Shown: piece by piece, positions 10,767 through 22,466 of the stretch
Layout: each line of letters begins with the position of its first letter
Numbering within the stretch: position 1 is the stretch's first letter
Assembly (NCBI GenBank): GCA_964019425.1
Contig: OZ025817.1
Coordinates: forward strand, 248,001 to 312,000
DNA from: Flectonema sp. DT1601
Lineage: Eukaryota; Euglenozoa; Diplonemea; Diplonemida; Diplonemidae
Direction: 5' to 3'
DNA length: 64,000 bases
Translations under genes and position numbers: made by a program
The notes under the pieces: model-generated
What the model saw: only the letters and a program-made list of their open reading frames with translations
Told to the model about the DNA's origin: nothing
Databases searched by the model: none

Positions 10767-11714
10767 CTACTTCTTAATGTGAACATCGAGAGTTCCACAA
10801 TTAGTGATCATGACGGGTACAGTGGGGGCTTGGTTTGCCTTTGTGTCCAGTTGATGAATTGTTCTTATGATGTCAATGCCTTCAATAACCCTTCCAAAGG
10901 CTACGTATCTTTTATCCATCCATTCACTTCGAGAAGTTGTTATATAAAATTGTGAATTATTAGTATGCGGTCCCGTGTTTGCCATTCCCAAAACTCCTTC
11001 GTCGCTGTGAGTGACGTCAAAGGACTCGTCGGGAAAGGACTCTCCGTATATGGAAGACCCTCCATTGCCTGCTTTCATAGTTCCTGGGTTTGAAATATCA
11101 CCTCCCTGAATCCATCCATTCTTTACCACTCGGAATATTGCAGTTCCTTTGTAGTGAGTTCGAACTGTTTTTCCATTTCCATCAATCGTGTTTGGGAGAT
11201 CACCCAGACAAAGATGACGAAAATTTTCACAAGTTTTTGGACAAGTTTTCGAATATAATTCAAAGGTGACTCTCTCAGTTGTTTTCATCTCTGGAGATAT
11301 GTCTATTGTGAGATCTAACCAAACGTAAGAAGAGTCACGACTACCTAAGAACTCTCTGTAAGCATCAGTTGACTTTGAAAGGTACGAATCGCAGTGATCG
11401 TCTGGAATATCAAATAATCGAAACCCACATTTTGTTTTCACAAATGAGATGAATTGATCAGCACTTTGAAGTTGTCCAGTTCCCTCATCAACTACGACGC
11501 AATTATTTATTTCGATCGTTGATTTGGTTGAACCGTCTTTCTCATGTTGTGTTTTCCATTTTGTGAAATCAATCGGAACCATAGCATGTTCTGTAAACTC
11601 GAACTCATCACTTCGCACTTCCTGCAAGTACGTCCCGGCTTCATACGCTTTTCGATAAACTGCTGTTGGCATTAACCCAACGAGTGTAAGTTTCCTTCGT
11701 TGAGCAGCTTCCAT
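10767..11714 (-). CDS. PPIL6: PPIL6-like cyclophilin
   Basis: A 315-residue protein with the two-part layout of animal PPIL6. The N-terminal domain of about 130 residues is non-cyclophilin (KLTLVGLMPTAVYRKAYEAG…, matching the LxVVGL…A start of PPIL6). The linker SSYVWLDLTID parallels the FVFLDICID junction of the human protein. A cyclophilin-type peptidyl-prolyl isomerase domain occupies residues about 140-312. Core motifs are present: FELYSKTCPKTCENF, FRVVKNGWIQGGD, GVLGMANTGPHTNNSQFYIT and YVAFGRVIEG. The usual catalytic Arg of the FHR motif is in FRVV, as in divergent members, and the Trp of the cyclosporin site is replaced (MDKRYVAFG). Length matches the family (about 311). PPIL6 is associated with motile cilia in animals; a ciliary role here is inference. 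The N-terminal ATG (MEAAQRRK) is the first in frame after a long A run. Confidence 0.85.
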   Translation of the reverse strand: MEAAQRRKLTLVGLMPTAVYRKAYEAGTYLQEVRSDEFEFTEHAMVPIDFTKWKTQHEKDGSTKSTIEINNCVVVDEGTGQLQSADQFISFVKTKCGFRLFDIPDDHCDSYLSKSTDAYREFLGSRDSSYVWLDLTIDISPEMKTTERVTFELYSKTCPKTCENFRHLCLGDLPNTIDGNGKTVRTHYKGTAIFRVVKNGWIQGGDISNPGTMKAGNGGSSIYGESFPDESFDVTHSDEGVLGMANTGPHTNNSQFYITTSRSEWMDKRYVAFGRVIEGIDIIRTIHQLDTKANQAPTVPVMITNCGTLDVHIKK

Positions 11715-14036
11715 TGTGTGTTATTCTTTCTTTTTTTTTTTTTTTTTTTTTTTTTTTTGAAAGAGAGAGAGAGAGGAATGCCCAGTCCCTGTTAGTAAGG
11801 AAGTAGAAAATGAATTATTCTAACTTCAGCTCCATCAACGTTATTCTGTGCGAGTGAGATGTGATAATTTATTTTGAACATCAGCACAGTTTTGGTGAAT
11901 GACTCCGCACAGTACATGCAGTCAAAGTGTCAAGAGAAAAAAAAGGAAAAATAATTTACACCAATTAAGTAAAGACCAGCATATAACTACATCGTCACAC
12001 TTTTGACTGCTATTTTTTTTTTTCAGAGACAAACCAAACTAATAAAAAAAAAGAAATTTTGAGTAGGGGAAAGTTAACAATTTCTCTTTTGAACATATTT
12101 ACAATAAGATATGTATAGCCTCGAAGGTCAACCATAAAATGGAATAAAATGAGTCAGTGAAAATAACTTTTTAAATATAAAGCTGGTTTCGACTAAAACC
12201 TTGTGTTGTCATCACAGACGATGAACTACAGCTCGAGCAATCCATGCCCTCGGGTAGGTCTCAACACAGCTTTTAAGTTTTTATCAATTTGAAAAAAAAC
12301 ACAACCCCAAAATGGATTATAAAGGATTGATCAGGGGAACATATAAAAAAAAAAAAAAAAAAACCAAAAGTACTGGTTCGTAGCAAACTACTAGTCAAAG
12401 ACGCATTACAAGACTGATCGCATTTCCTTCTTTTGATTCAGCGGCACCACATGTGGAACATATAAAAAAAAACAACTCCAATCAATTGAGACCAACACTC
12501 GTAAATCACAGCTATTAACACTCGACATGAATGTAATATTGTGAACGCGCACAAGATTTCACAAAAAAAAAAAAAAAAAAAAAAAATCTCTACACCAGAA
12601 CACCCAATTCATTTAATACACAAGTTTGGTATAATAATTGGTCATCCTCAGCCGGATTTTCAGCCAAAGATATCACCGAAAAGATTTCCGAAATTAGAAT
12701 TTGATTTAATTTTTTTTTTATTATTATTGAAGTCGTTGGATCAAGAACACCAATAAAAATACCGTACTTAAACTGAATAATGCCATCGATAATTAAAACC
12801 GATGTGTACTCTGGTACTAAAGCTAAAGGGAGGGAACACCTCCTACTGTGAACTTTTGGGGAATATAATGAATTTTTTTTTATATATATTTTGGTCAGAC
12901 TTTGTGTCAAAAGACAGGTCTTCCACTTTTGATCGCAAATTACAAATTTACTCCCGTTTTGGGGATAGTTTCGCTTCTTACTTGGTTTTTTTTTTTTTTT
13001 TTTTTTTCGAATATTTATAAAATATATAAATATAATATATATCGTCATCAAAATATAACTAATTCAAAAAAGAAATTAGTAATTTGTACGATACAGTGAA
13101 GGGGAAAGGGGTGGAAACATAGTAAACGAAACAAAAAGAAAACTCAGAAAATTCCTTATTTTTTTTTTTTTTTTGGTTTTCCACCATTTCACAAACGACA
13201 ACTTAATATCGAATAAGGCAAAAACCACTTTAACGATGATAAATATTTGTGGTAGTGAGTCGCAAACCAAACGAATCTACACCAGCCATACTTGGGAAGA
13301 CGTCAATTCGGCAATCCGGAACAAACTAAATTTAAAAAAACAAAAATAATAATAATAAAAGAGAGACACCAAAAGGAGAGACACCACACAGGTTCATAAA
13401 AAAATTATCGCAGATAGACAAAAAGAATTGGCCAATTTTCACAATTTTTTTTTTTTTTTTTACTCACACTTTTTGTTTTGTTTGTTCGCGATCAATACAA
13501 AATCCCAATAAAGGAATAGGTTAAGGTACGCTGCCACAATTCTCTTTCTACCGAACAACGGGTTTCGTAGGTACAAAAAAACAAAGATTTTCGATTTTTT
13601 GATTTTTTTTTTGGTTGAAAAGGATATGAAAAATTAAATAATCGTCACCTCACTAATTAATTCTCAATCCTGTTTTTTTTAGTTCTTGTTTTGTTTTTTT
13701 TTTTGTTCACAACCTGAAAAAACAAAAAACACGCAGTACAGGTTAACGCTACGCTACTACATTTCTCCTTCGCTCGTAAAACACATTTTTGAGATGAAGG
13801 AAAAAAAATTAGACGCCGCGGAACTATTTTATTTCTATTTGCTGCTTCAGATATTCATTAAAAGTATTTCTTTGATGGAGGGGGAAAAAAAAAAAAAAAA
13901 AAAAAAAGGGGGTAATTCGATACCGCATTATCAAAGAGTTGTTATAACTTCGTAGGATAAATCACAACAGAAATCCCTGCCGTTGATTTTGATATTTAGT
14001 ATTAAAAAAAAAAAAGAAGAAAAAAATTCCCCTAAT
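11715..14036. other. Gene-poor region with exon-like fragments
   Basis: It is dominated by A/T runs. Exon-like stretches include a minus-strand frame at 12590-12850 (…ALVPEYTSVLIIDGIIQFKY…NELGVLV then stop) and a short plus-strand ATG frame at 13236-13352 (MINICGSESQTKRIYTSHTW…). A further plus frame lies at about 13700-13890 (…MKEKKLDAAELFYFY…). None matches a family I know and their joins are unclear, so no gene is called. A 33-bp motif at about 13511-13543 recurs near 15140. Confidence 0.3.
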
Positions 14037-14650
14037 CCCCCAACCTCGAGGATAATATCCTCCAATTAGGTTGGAGTGGTTGCACGAGATTGCCTGGGTG
14101 CACAGCCCTCTTTCTCTTTCTCTGCGGGAAATTCAACAAGGTTAACGCGACGGTTGATAAAAAAAAAAAAAACTTATTTATTTTTTATTTTTTCAAAAAA
14201 AAGTTTTCCTTAATTATCAGTTCCATCTTAGGTAACACAAATGAACGAATCGTTAAAATTTGTTTTTTTTTTTTTTTTTTAAATTTGAACACCAATAAAC
14301 AAAAGTAAATAAGTCAAAAAGAGGGGAAACTATTTCCAGTCCCCCAACCTCGAGGATAATATCCTCCAATTAGGTTGGAGTGGTTGCACGAGATTGCCTG
14401 GGTGCACCAGCCCTCTTTCTCTTTCTCTGGGAAATTCAACAAGGTTAACGCGACGGTTGATTGAAAAAAAAAAACTTATTTTTTTTTTTTTTTTTTTTTT
14501 TCAAAAATCAGTTTTCCTTAATTATCAGTTCCATCTTAGGTAACACAAATGAACGAATCGTTAAAATTTGTTTTTTTTTGTTTTTTTTAAATTTGAACAC
14601 CAATAAACAAAAGTAAATAAGTCAAAAAAGAGGGAAAACAATTTCCAGTT
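14037..14650. repeat. 304-bp tandem duplication with conserved hairpin
   Basis: Units at 14037-14340 and 14341-14650 are nearly identical apart from homopolymer length and a few bases. Each begins CCCCCAACCTCGAGG and contains a strong potential stem. The outer arms CCAACCT/AGGTTGG enclose the near-palindrome GAGGATAATATCCTC. Further short inverted repeats follow (TTGCAC…GTGCA, TCAAC…GTTGA), then long A and T runs. No open frame crosses the unit. It could be a structured RNA gene in two copies or a recent tandem duplication of non-coding DNA. Confidence 0.85.
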
Positions 14651-15243
14651 GAACAGTTCCCATTTTTTTTTCTCATAATATTTCGAGTGTAAAAAATCTT
14701 TTTAAAAAAAAAAAAACATAATTTAAATCTAGAGCTCAATCCTCGCCTTATGACAGAACGGATTGCCTACTTCTATTTTACTACTACAGAAAAAAAGAAA
14801 GGCAGGGAAGAAACAAAAATTTTTTTTGATTGCATAAAAAAAAAAGTAGAAAAAAATATTTCTTTTTTTAAATTTCACCATGCAAAGAGCATAAAGGAAG
14901 AAAAAAAAAAAAAAGAAAACAAAAAAAAATGATCAATCTAGCCATACTCTTTTACTTTTTTTTTTTATTTCACAATTTTTTTTTTTTTTGAAGAAGGCGA
15001 GAGGCAAGTAATGTCGAAGAGCAAACCATTCCAATCATTGTATTGCTTGTGATCCTTAATGCGTTAGCTAAAAGGATAAAAACAGCATTCAAAAGCGTTA
15101 AGTCTGATTTTTTTCAGATTTAACATAACCCGGTTTTATTCAAAGGAATAGGTTAGTTACGCAGCCACAATTCAAAAAAAAAAAAAAAAAAAAAATCTTT
15201 TACACACGTCATATATCCACAGCAAAGAGGTTATAAGACGAAA
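14651..15243. other. Intergenic, A/T-run rich
   Basis: No gene is seen. It holds an 11-bp imperfect hairpin with a T loop at about 15099-15126 and the second copy of the GGAATAGGTTA…GCCACAATTC motif at about 15140-15172. Confidence 0.4.
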
Positions 15244-18200
15244 TTACCACAACAAACTGGCTAGTTTGAGACCCATCTCCCAAAGGCAAGCAAATTTTCT
15301 TCCATTAACATCGTCCAATATTGTTTGTAGATAAGGATGTTTGTCGTATATAAATATACCGTAATTAAAACTAGTTTGAACAAACAACACCGCAATAAAT
15401 TCCGCCACAAAACGACAACCTAAATAAAAAGCTCCAGACTTGATAATATAAAGTCTGTGGTATTTCATGTGATAATATAAATCGTATTCGTAAGCAGCAT
15501 CAACGGCAGGCGCTTGTGGTTGAAATCGAAAAAGAACATATTTCGTGATTAATCCCAAAACACAACCAATAGGAACCCAAATCCATAAATATAAAACAAC
15601 CATTGGAAGAGCGTGTGTGATTAAACCGGGCAATGACACAAGTAAACTTAAACCCAATGCTACCATTACAGGTACTCCAACTCCAGCAGCAAATTGATGG
15701 AAGGTCGGATTAAAAGAATACCAAAAGAAGAACGTGACTGAACCACAATCAGCCATTAGTGTTGGGTATCCACTATTAAATAATTTAAAATAAACTTCTT
15801 CATAAGCTTCCCACTTGCTGTGGTTGTTCGCACGTCCACCATGACCATCAGAAAGAGCAGACACGATCGACACCACAAAAAAGGTCATTAGAAAAATACC
15901 CTTTGCAGCGAGAAGAGGTGGAGCTGATGCGACAAAAACAGCCATCATCGTCCTTCTTGATACTGGTTGTGGTGTAATTAAGTATTCACTGTCATGTTCA
16001 GCTTCATTACAATGAAGGAGTGCAGCGATTGGCAGTACTAAAGTAGCACTACCTTGAAATGATATTATTCCATAATAGTTGTTGTTCGAATCTCTACCCA
16101 CACTCAAAATGGTTCCAACGCAAAGTTCAAAATCTTTCCACCATTTTTGCCATCTATCTCCGCTTGCTTTTTTGAATTCAGATTGTTCAGCAATTCTGGC
16201 ATACTTACCACCAGACCATTGTTTTGATATGACTTGTAATCGACTGCAATCAATCCAAGTATTAACTGCTTTTTGTAATTGAATTGCTGTGAATGATTCC
16301 ACAACATCAACCTCAGTAATGATATAACCTAGACCTTTAGCGAGTGTCAACCAAGTGCTGCATTGCTGTGGTGATGTTGCTCTGATTGATGGAGGTGTAT
16401 AGAATTCACTTTTCGCGAGAGACAAGTCAAACGAATCTCTTTCAGAAACGCTAAACAACTCTGAGGGCATCCAAACTGCACAGTTTCTGAATCCAACTAG
16501 TGCTTGCACTGTGTTTGATTGTCTACGTGACACGGCACTAATTTCACCAAAGAATCCTAAGTTTCCTCTGTATGCCATTTCTTTTAATATATCATGGTCA
16601 ACTAGTATTGGGCTCGTCAGAACTGGATTTGCTTTTCTACGTTTCGATGCGCACGACATACATTTCCAATTTCCGTGTTTCACCCTTCCTATATCAGAAT
16701 CCATTCCACAAGCAGCACACATATGAGTCTGTAATGATCCCGAGTTAGTGTTAGTACTGTCTGATAGTTCTTTCATATCGAGTAGAGGTTCAGATCTTTG
16801 ATTATGAATGTCATTGTTAAACTGTTTATTTCCTGATGTAGAATGCTCCTTATAACAATCAACAACATCAGTTGAGTCGTTCACTACAACAGAAAGCATG
16901 TTTGATTTGATTGCTACATCAGAACTGTTGTCAAAATCAGCAGTTCCATGAGTTGCATAACTCGATATCAAATCAGTATTAGATGGAGACTTTAGGTCTT
17001 TATTAGTAGAAGTAAAACTGTTAACAGGAGTTGAGTCTGGTTCTAAATCTTTACTGTCAGTGGTTCTTCTAAAATAATCAATAACATCTTTTTCATAAGC
17101 AGGAGTATCTAATGGACTTCTGTCACTACCGCGGAATAGAGAACTGTTGCTTTGGATCGATTCCGGCAACGGGATATTTATGTGAATTGGAGTCTCAGCT
17201 GTATCTGGTGTCCCTGATGGTGGTAAAGCCAGTGAGATCATGTCATCATTTGCAGATACTTGTTCTGAAAAAAGTAGCGGGTTCGATTCCGAGGTAGGGC
17301 GATAATTTTGGTGACCTCCTCCTCCTCCTCGTCCAGCAGATCCAGGAGCTCCTTCAAGGAGGTTAATGATGTCGAGGGACATTCTCGCGTTCATTACTTG
17401 AACAAGACTGCGTCGAGGTCGGCGTTGGCCAAAGGCTTTGTTTATAAAATTACTGTCGGTGTCTATCGGTAAGTCAGTATGCACTTCATGCATAGTCTCA
17501 CTGGTAGGAGTGTCGTTTGTGTAGACTACTTCACTCGGTTTTCGTCTGTACAGCATTGATGGTCGTTTCTTTCTCACCCCATCTAACAACGGTTCTTCTT
17601 TCTCTAAATTAATAACTTTTTTAGATTTTCCATCATTGGCAATCAGCCTTACAGCATAGCCTGATTGGAAACCATTTACCTCCTGTTTTGAGTCTTTCCG
17701 TCTTCCCCCAGGCAACTTACTAGGTAAGGTTTTCATAAGTCTATCAAGTTTGTCTTGAAGTACGAAATTCAAGACAATGCAACCCACTAAGAATATTAAT
17801 ATCCCAACCGCCTGAACAACATAAGGAGGAGCACTTTCATTAAAGAATACCCAATTACAACGGGTACACATAAATTTAACATTCGAAAAGTGATTAATGC
17901 TAATGTTCATTGATGAGGATGGTTGATTAACGTACTCAGGGAGTCCACATTGAGATTCGTTCATATTTATTCTATAAATTGGTAAGCCTCCACAGGTAGC
18001 ATCACTTGTGTTGTAATAAGTCAGGATCACCATCTCATCTCCGGCGATGAAATTACCTTCTCCGTCGCATGTTACCTGTTTTGCGGGTTTTTTTTTTTGG
18101 GTTTTTATTTTATTTTTTTTGGTTTGTTTATGTTGATGAATAAGAAGAAAAAAAAAAGAAGAAAAAAAAAATCGGCCAACTTCACATTTTTTTCACGGGA

Positions 18201-18500
18201 AGTTAAGAGGGAAAAAAAAAAAAAAAAAAAACAATAACACACCTTCACATCAATTTTACGTCCATGATTACTACCCCACGAAGACTCCAAAGCGTTTATC
18301 AAATCCTCACCGAGGAGTCGAATGGGATCTCCGACCTGAAGAGTTTCGGCGTGTAGACATTCATCTTTTGGACCCCATTCATGATGGATAACATTTGATT
18401 CTTTGTCATCAAGGCACATTGCTGAAGAATTCCACCATTTCCACCAAACAGATCCTTCCGAAGACAGACAACTCGTCAATAACAACGGTAATAAAGACAT
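15244..18500 (-). CDS. Large multi-pass membrane protein with internal Cys cluster, unknown family
   Basis: Two exons (18243-18500 and 15244-18075) joined across a 167-bp intron (GTGTGT…AAAACAG) give 1,029 residues. The start MSLLPLLLTSCLSS looks like a signal peptide. A Cys-containing extracellular part of about 130 residues with N-glycosylation sites (NSS, NTS, NES) follows, then a first membrane segment (YVVQAVGILIFLVGCIVLNF). Next is a long Ser/Thr/Asp-rich cytoplasmic region. It includes a four-Cys motif (CAAC…CMSC, about 18 residues apart) that could bind zinc, and a folded stretch. At least four hydrophobic segments close the protein (AVFVASAPPLLAAKGIFLM; VPVMVALGLSLLVSLPGLI; VVLYLWIWVPIGCVLGLI; FVAEFIAVLFVQTSF). 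I do not recognise the family; receptor, channel or transporter roles are all possible. An upstream exon (18766-18843, ending at GTAAGT) could extend the N-terminus by about 30 residues and would remove the signal-peptide interpretation. Confidence 0.7.
18076..18242 (-). other. Intron in the membrane-protein gene
   Basis: The coding strand begins GTGTGTTATTG and ends CCCGCAAAACAG. Joining restores …GRKIDVK-VTCDGEGNFIAGDE… in frame with no stop. The interior is nearly all A and T runs. Confidence 0.75.
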
Positions 18501-19000
18501 GTTTTCAGATAGCTATCTGTTCATGTGCTATTCTCCTTTTGTTTCATTTATTTTTTTTTATCACAAATTACGGGGAGAGAGAGAGTTCCCAGGAACTGGA
18601 GAGGAAAGAATTGCTTAGTAGGGGGAAAAAAAATAATCTTGTAATGTCAAAAAAGGAAATTCCAGATCATTCACTATTATTATTATTATTATTATTTTTT
18701 CACTGAAGAGAACGAAAGGGGTTATATTAGAAAGAAAGAAGAGAAAAAAAAAGAAATCGACTTACTTGAAACACATCAAATTGCATAATTTGGTTACACT
18801 CAGAGTTACAAGTTCGTTGAATGCACATACTCGTAATTAACATCACCTTGCATTCCTTCTTTAAATATGTTCCTATTCACTGTTCGTATTGACTACAACT
18901 AAACATCAAGAAGATGATGGTATCCCACCTGAGTATTAAACCGATCAGTTTTTAGAAACTATCGCATTCACGAGAGCCGTCTTGACAAAACAAGTTAATT
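18501..19000. other. Short intergenic / possible upstream exon of the membrane-protein gene
   Basis: On the minus strand a Cys-rich 26-codon frame (MLITSMCIQRTCNSECNQIM…, 18766-18843) ends exactly at GTAAGT. It could splice to an AG at 18513-18514 in frame with the membrane protein. If not an exon, this 500-bp spacer holds only A/T runs and an ATT repeat at 18675-18699. Confidence 0.35.
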
Positions 19001-19888
19001 TCATACAGCTAGGTCTCGTTCACTTCGTAATGGTTTGCCGTTGAGTGCCGATGGATTTTCGATTAAAAATGTAATCCTACGAAGATCATGATTAGTAACA
19101 GTTTGTTTTTGTATAACACATCCATTTACCCCAACAAGGTAATTCAGCAACACTGTTAAAGGAGACGCATCTCTCAGAGACTCAGAAACGTTAGACTTCG
19201 CAGCATCAATAGACGATTGTAAAACAGACGGAGGCGATGACCGAAGTGACTCCCAACCATCTTCTGTACTTCCAATGAGAGCAAACATTTCAGGCAAGTT
19301 CGATTCCGGTTCGAGGATATTTTTAGCAACTGGTCCTTGAGCTGAAACTTCACAAAAATCAGGTGAATACCTGTAAGTTGCAGAATGTCCCTGTTGGTCT
19401 GCATTGTAAAGAGGAATACGGTTAGGATCACTCCATTCATTTTTTAATTGATTAACGTGATAGCAAGGGTAGTTAGTACTGCTTCTCTCTTGAGTATCAC
19501 GTGCTAGAAGAGTATATATCATCCTGCTGGTGTTGTTAGGATCTCTTGACCATCCTTTCATTTCAAGATTGAAAGCATTAGACAGGTAATGAACAGTCGC
19601 TGATAAGGGTTTCCATGCTCCTAAGTTTTCGTGTGAAAAAGTACCTCTCTTGTGATAATAATCTTCAGCGTGTCTCATTACATCTTGTTGTAACCACTTA
19701 GGATCTAAACTCAAATGACTGAAATTATCTTCAACAAATGCATCACCAGTCACCAATAAGACACTAGGCAATGCAGATCTGTCAAACGGAGCATCAAACA
19801 AACTTTCTTCCTTTTCATCTGCGGTATCGCTGCACATTCGGGACTGATTCACACGCAGTCTTGCTGCTGATGTAAATACTCTTCTCAT
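19001..19888 (-). CDS. Conserved-looking protein of unknown function, possible mitochondrial presequence
   Basis: A protein of 295 residues if the ATG at 19888 is used (MRRVFTSAARLRVNQSRM). A slightly earlier in-frame ATG at 19912 would add eight residues. The start is rich in Arg, Ser and Ala with no acidic residue for about 18 positions, as in a mitochondrial targeting peptide; that is inference. The body is soluble and has no membrane segment or low-complexity tract, and composition and codon use are like the neighbouring genes. I recognise no domain. Motif-like stretches are VLLVTGDAFVEDNFSHLSLD, NAFNLEMKGWSRDPN and FALIGSTEDGWESL. It has no intron. AAAACAG lies about 30 bases upstream of the chosen start on the coding strand. 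The membrane-protein gene follows within 160-500 bp in the same direction. Confidence 0.65.
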   Translation of the reverse strand: MRRVFTSAARLRVNQSRMCSDTADEKEESLFDAPFDRSALPSVLLVTGDAFVEDNFSHLSLDPKWLQQDVMRHAEDYYHKRGTFSHENLGAWKPLSATVHYLSNAFNLEMKGWSRDPNNTSRMIYTLLARDTQERSSTNYPCYHVNQLKNEWSDPNRIPLYNADQQGHSATYRYSPDFCEVSAQGPVAKNILEPESNLPEMFALIGSTEDGWESLRSSPPSVLQSSIDAAKSNVSESLRDASPLTVLLNYLVGVNGCVIQKQTVTNHDLRRITFLIENPSALNGKPLRSERDLAV

Positions 19889-20601
19889 GATGTTTATTTT
19901 TTTCCCCCTCAAGACTACTGTTTTACTATGAGGGAAAAGGTAGATTAGAACGTTTTTTAAAAAAAAAGATCTTTTTTTTTTTTTTTTTTTTTTAAAATCA
20001 ATTATTTTGTTTTTATATTACTAATAAAGTATCCCATAATACACAACCTGTTGGAAAAGAAAAGAGGGAGGGTGAAAAAGAAAAATATTTTACTTCACGG
20101 TAACTGTAGTTTTGCCTAATTGTTCCACTTGGCTGCTGATGTCGACTGATGAATTTCTTTCTTTGTTTTTCGTATTATCATTGTTTTTTTTTTTTTTTTT
20201 TTTTTTTTTTTCCCTCAAGGATTTTTCTTTTCACAATTTATATAAAAAAAACAAAAAATAAAAAATAAAATTTAAAATAAAAAAGACTGAAGACAAATTC
20301 CTCCGTAATGAATGATACAAAGAAAAATTCCATAATAAAGGTATGGCCATAGAACTCAACCAAGTCATTGAGTTACGGTCGCTCTCTTGATGAAAAACCG
20401 TCCACGAAAAGAAGAGAAAAGAGAAAAAACTAAACAGACAGCTATGCTTCAGGAAAGAATTGAATAAGGGCTGGCCACGCTTTTAAAAAAAGATTCAGTT
20501 TCGACACTGAGAAATATCTTCAATAAAAGATCAAGCACAATGATGATCAGTAATAACTGAAATCGGTAACCTCTCAGTGAACAATTACAACATCAATAAA
20601 T
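19889..20601. other. Intergenic, homopolymer rich
   Basis: A and T runs, the longest a 27-base T run near 20184-20210. No exon-like frame or known motif is seen on either strand. Confidence 0.4.
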
Positions 20602-22433
20602 TTACAAAATCATTGAATGTTTGATGAATGGTTGAATAGGTTCTCGTGACCTCAGTGGTCCCTGTGAGTATGTCTTGCTGTCAATAGGAACTGGTTTAGT
20701 TCCGCGGTTACCCGAAGTACCTAGCAAAGCACTCAACTGACCAGGCAGACTGCTCGACGTAGAAGAAAGATAACTAGCTAAAGCAGTAATGTTATATAAC
20801 TTCAAAAGAGGTGCGTGAAAGTCATCGCAAACTTTTAAGTCGTCAGCACAGACCTCAACAAGGGAACCAACCCACGAACAAAGACGTTTCGCTGAAGGTA
20901 TCTTACTGGAATTTAATCGTCTGTGGTTAGTACAATTTACTCTAAGCACAAGTCTTAAGAATAAATATTGCAGCAGAGAGAGACGGAACTGCCTCGCGAC
21001 ACAAGCAATTTCGACTGAAAACTGAAAAGTACAAACAATGTCAAGATTAACCAACTTATCCATCAGACGGTAGGCTGCAGCAGAAGGCTCACGCGTACTC
21101 AAAATACGCGTCGCACAAGAAACAATTTCCGGTGCCGGAACAGGGGCAGATGAAGCTACTAATTTATCACATATTTTTTGAAAAAGCACGTGCCCCGATG
21201 CACTAGATACCAATTTCGTAAGAATGTCGTTTGGCAACATTTCAAACTGTAATTGGTACAACCTACCAGAGTGGTCAAGTAAGGCCGACAGATTATCATT
21301 ATTGGAAGTACTCATTTCTGATTTAATTTTTGAAAGAGAAACAGGTTTTAATAATTTAATAGATTCTAACAGAGTTGTCTGTTTACTTTTGGTAACGGCT
21401 TTGCTCCAAACTGGGATAAGCTGTGGTGCTGAGAGATCAACCTTTGCGACTACCGATTCATGAGTAGTTTCCGAAGGTTTTTTATTGCGAATAGCTACAG
21501 AGAGTGAGGCAGCACCGCAATCTGTAGTCGTCTTAAAAACTTTATCATTAAAACTTATCCAGAGAGTACCAACACTCGCAGTCGTGTGAACAGTCATTCC
21601 TGCTACACTTTGATCAGGGTTTAAGAACTGTTCTCGAATAGTTACAGTGTTATATTGCACGTCTACGGTTATTGCTTCTATTCCTTTCCCTTTGTATGGA
21701 ACTAATACACAGCAGACGTGTTCGTGGGGGAATAATAACTTTGCCCCTGCCGGGTTCACCTCAAACGGAATGGTCATCCAATTTTCCGAATTGTCCTTTT
21801 TAACAAAGAGGCCAGATTGGTGTAGAGCGACAACGTACTGCTCATTTCCAGTTACAGTTGCGCGAGTAAACTTTCTGATCTTTTTCGATTTTGCAGTTTC
21901 GTTAGGTAACAGGATCGATTCCGAGTCTGGTTTTGTAATCGCATACGATCTACAGCATACCTTCAATCGTAGTATTTCAGTCAATGAATTTGATTTTTCG
22001 ACGAGGTACACAAAAATTTCATTCTCAGCTTCACTGCTCTCTACGCAGTGTATTATCTCAAATTCACTGGACTCCGCTTTGTACGGATTTGCGATAGGTC
22101 CTGCCGTCTCCATAGAATACGGATTCAATAAATAAAACTCATTTCCACTGTTGCATGAAATAACACATGTCTGCGTTGATGCGAACCCATTGCGACATGT
22201 TGGCGTCACAAGCTGCGAAATATCTGCTCCAAGTTTCACACTCTGTGCTAAATGAAGTGCTCTGTCAAACCCAGTTCCCCAGGACACAACGTGGTCGGGT
22301 TGCAGTGCTGCAATATATCTGTTTTTTAGTTGATACAACCACCTTGTCATGACACTTAAATAACATACTACGGCGAATAATACAATAAGTTATTGATTTC
22401 ATTAACCAAGTTTTTTTTTTTTGAATACAACAA

Positions 22434-22466
<33 letters not shown>

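Noticed and set aside
14037-14340. Known snRNA, SRP RNA or spliced-leader gene in the 304-bp unit
   Set aside because: I compared it from memory with U1, U2, U4, U5, U6 and U3 and saw no convincing match or Sm site; left as an unknown structured repeat.
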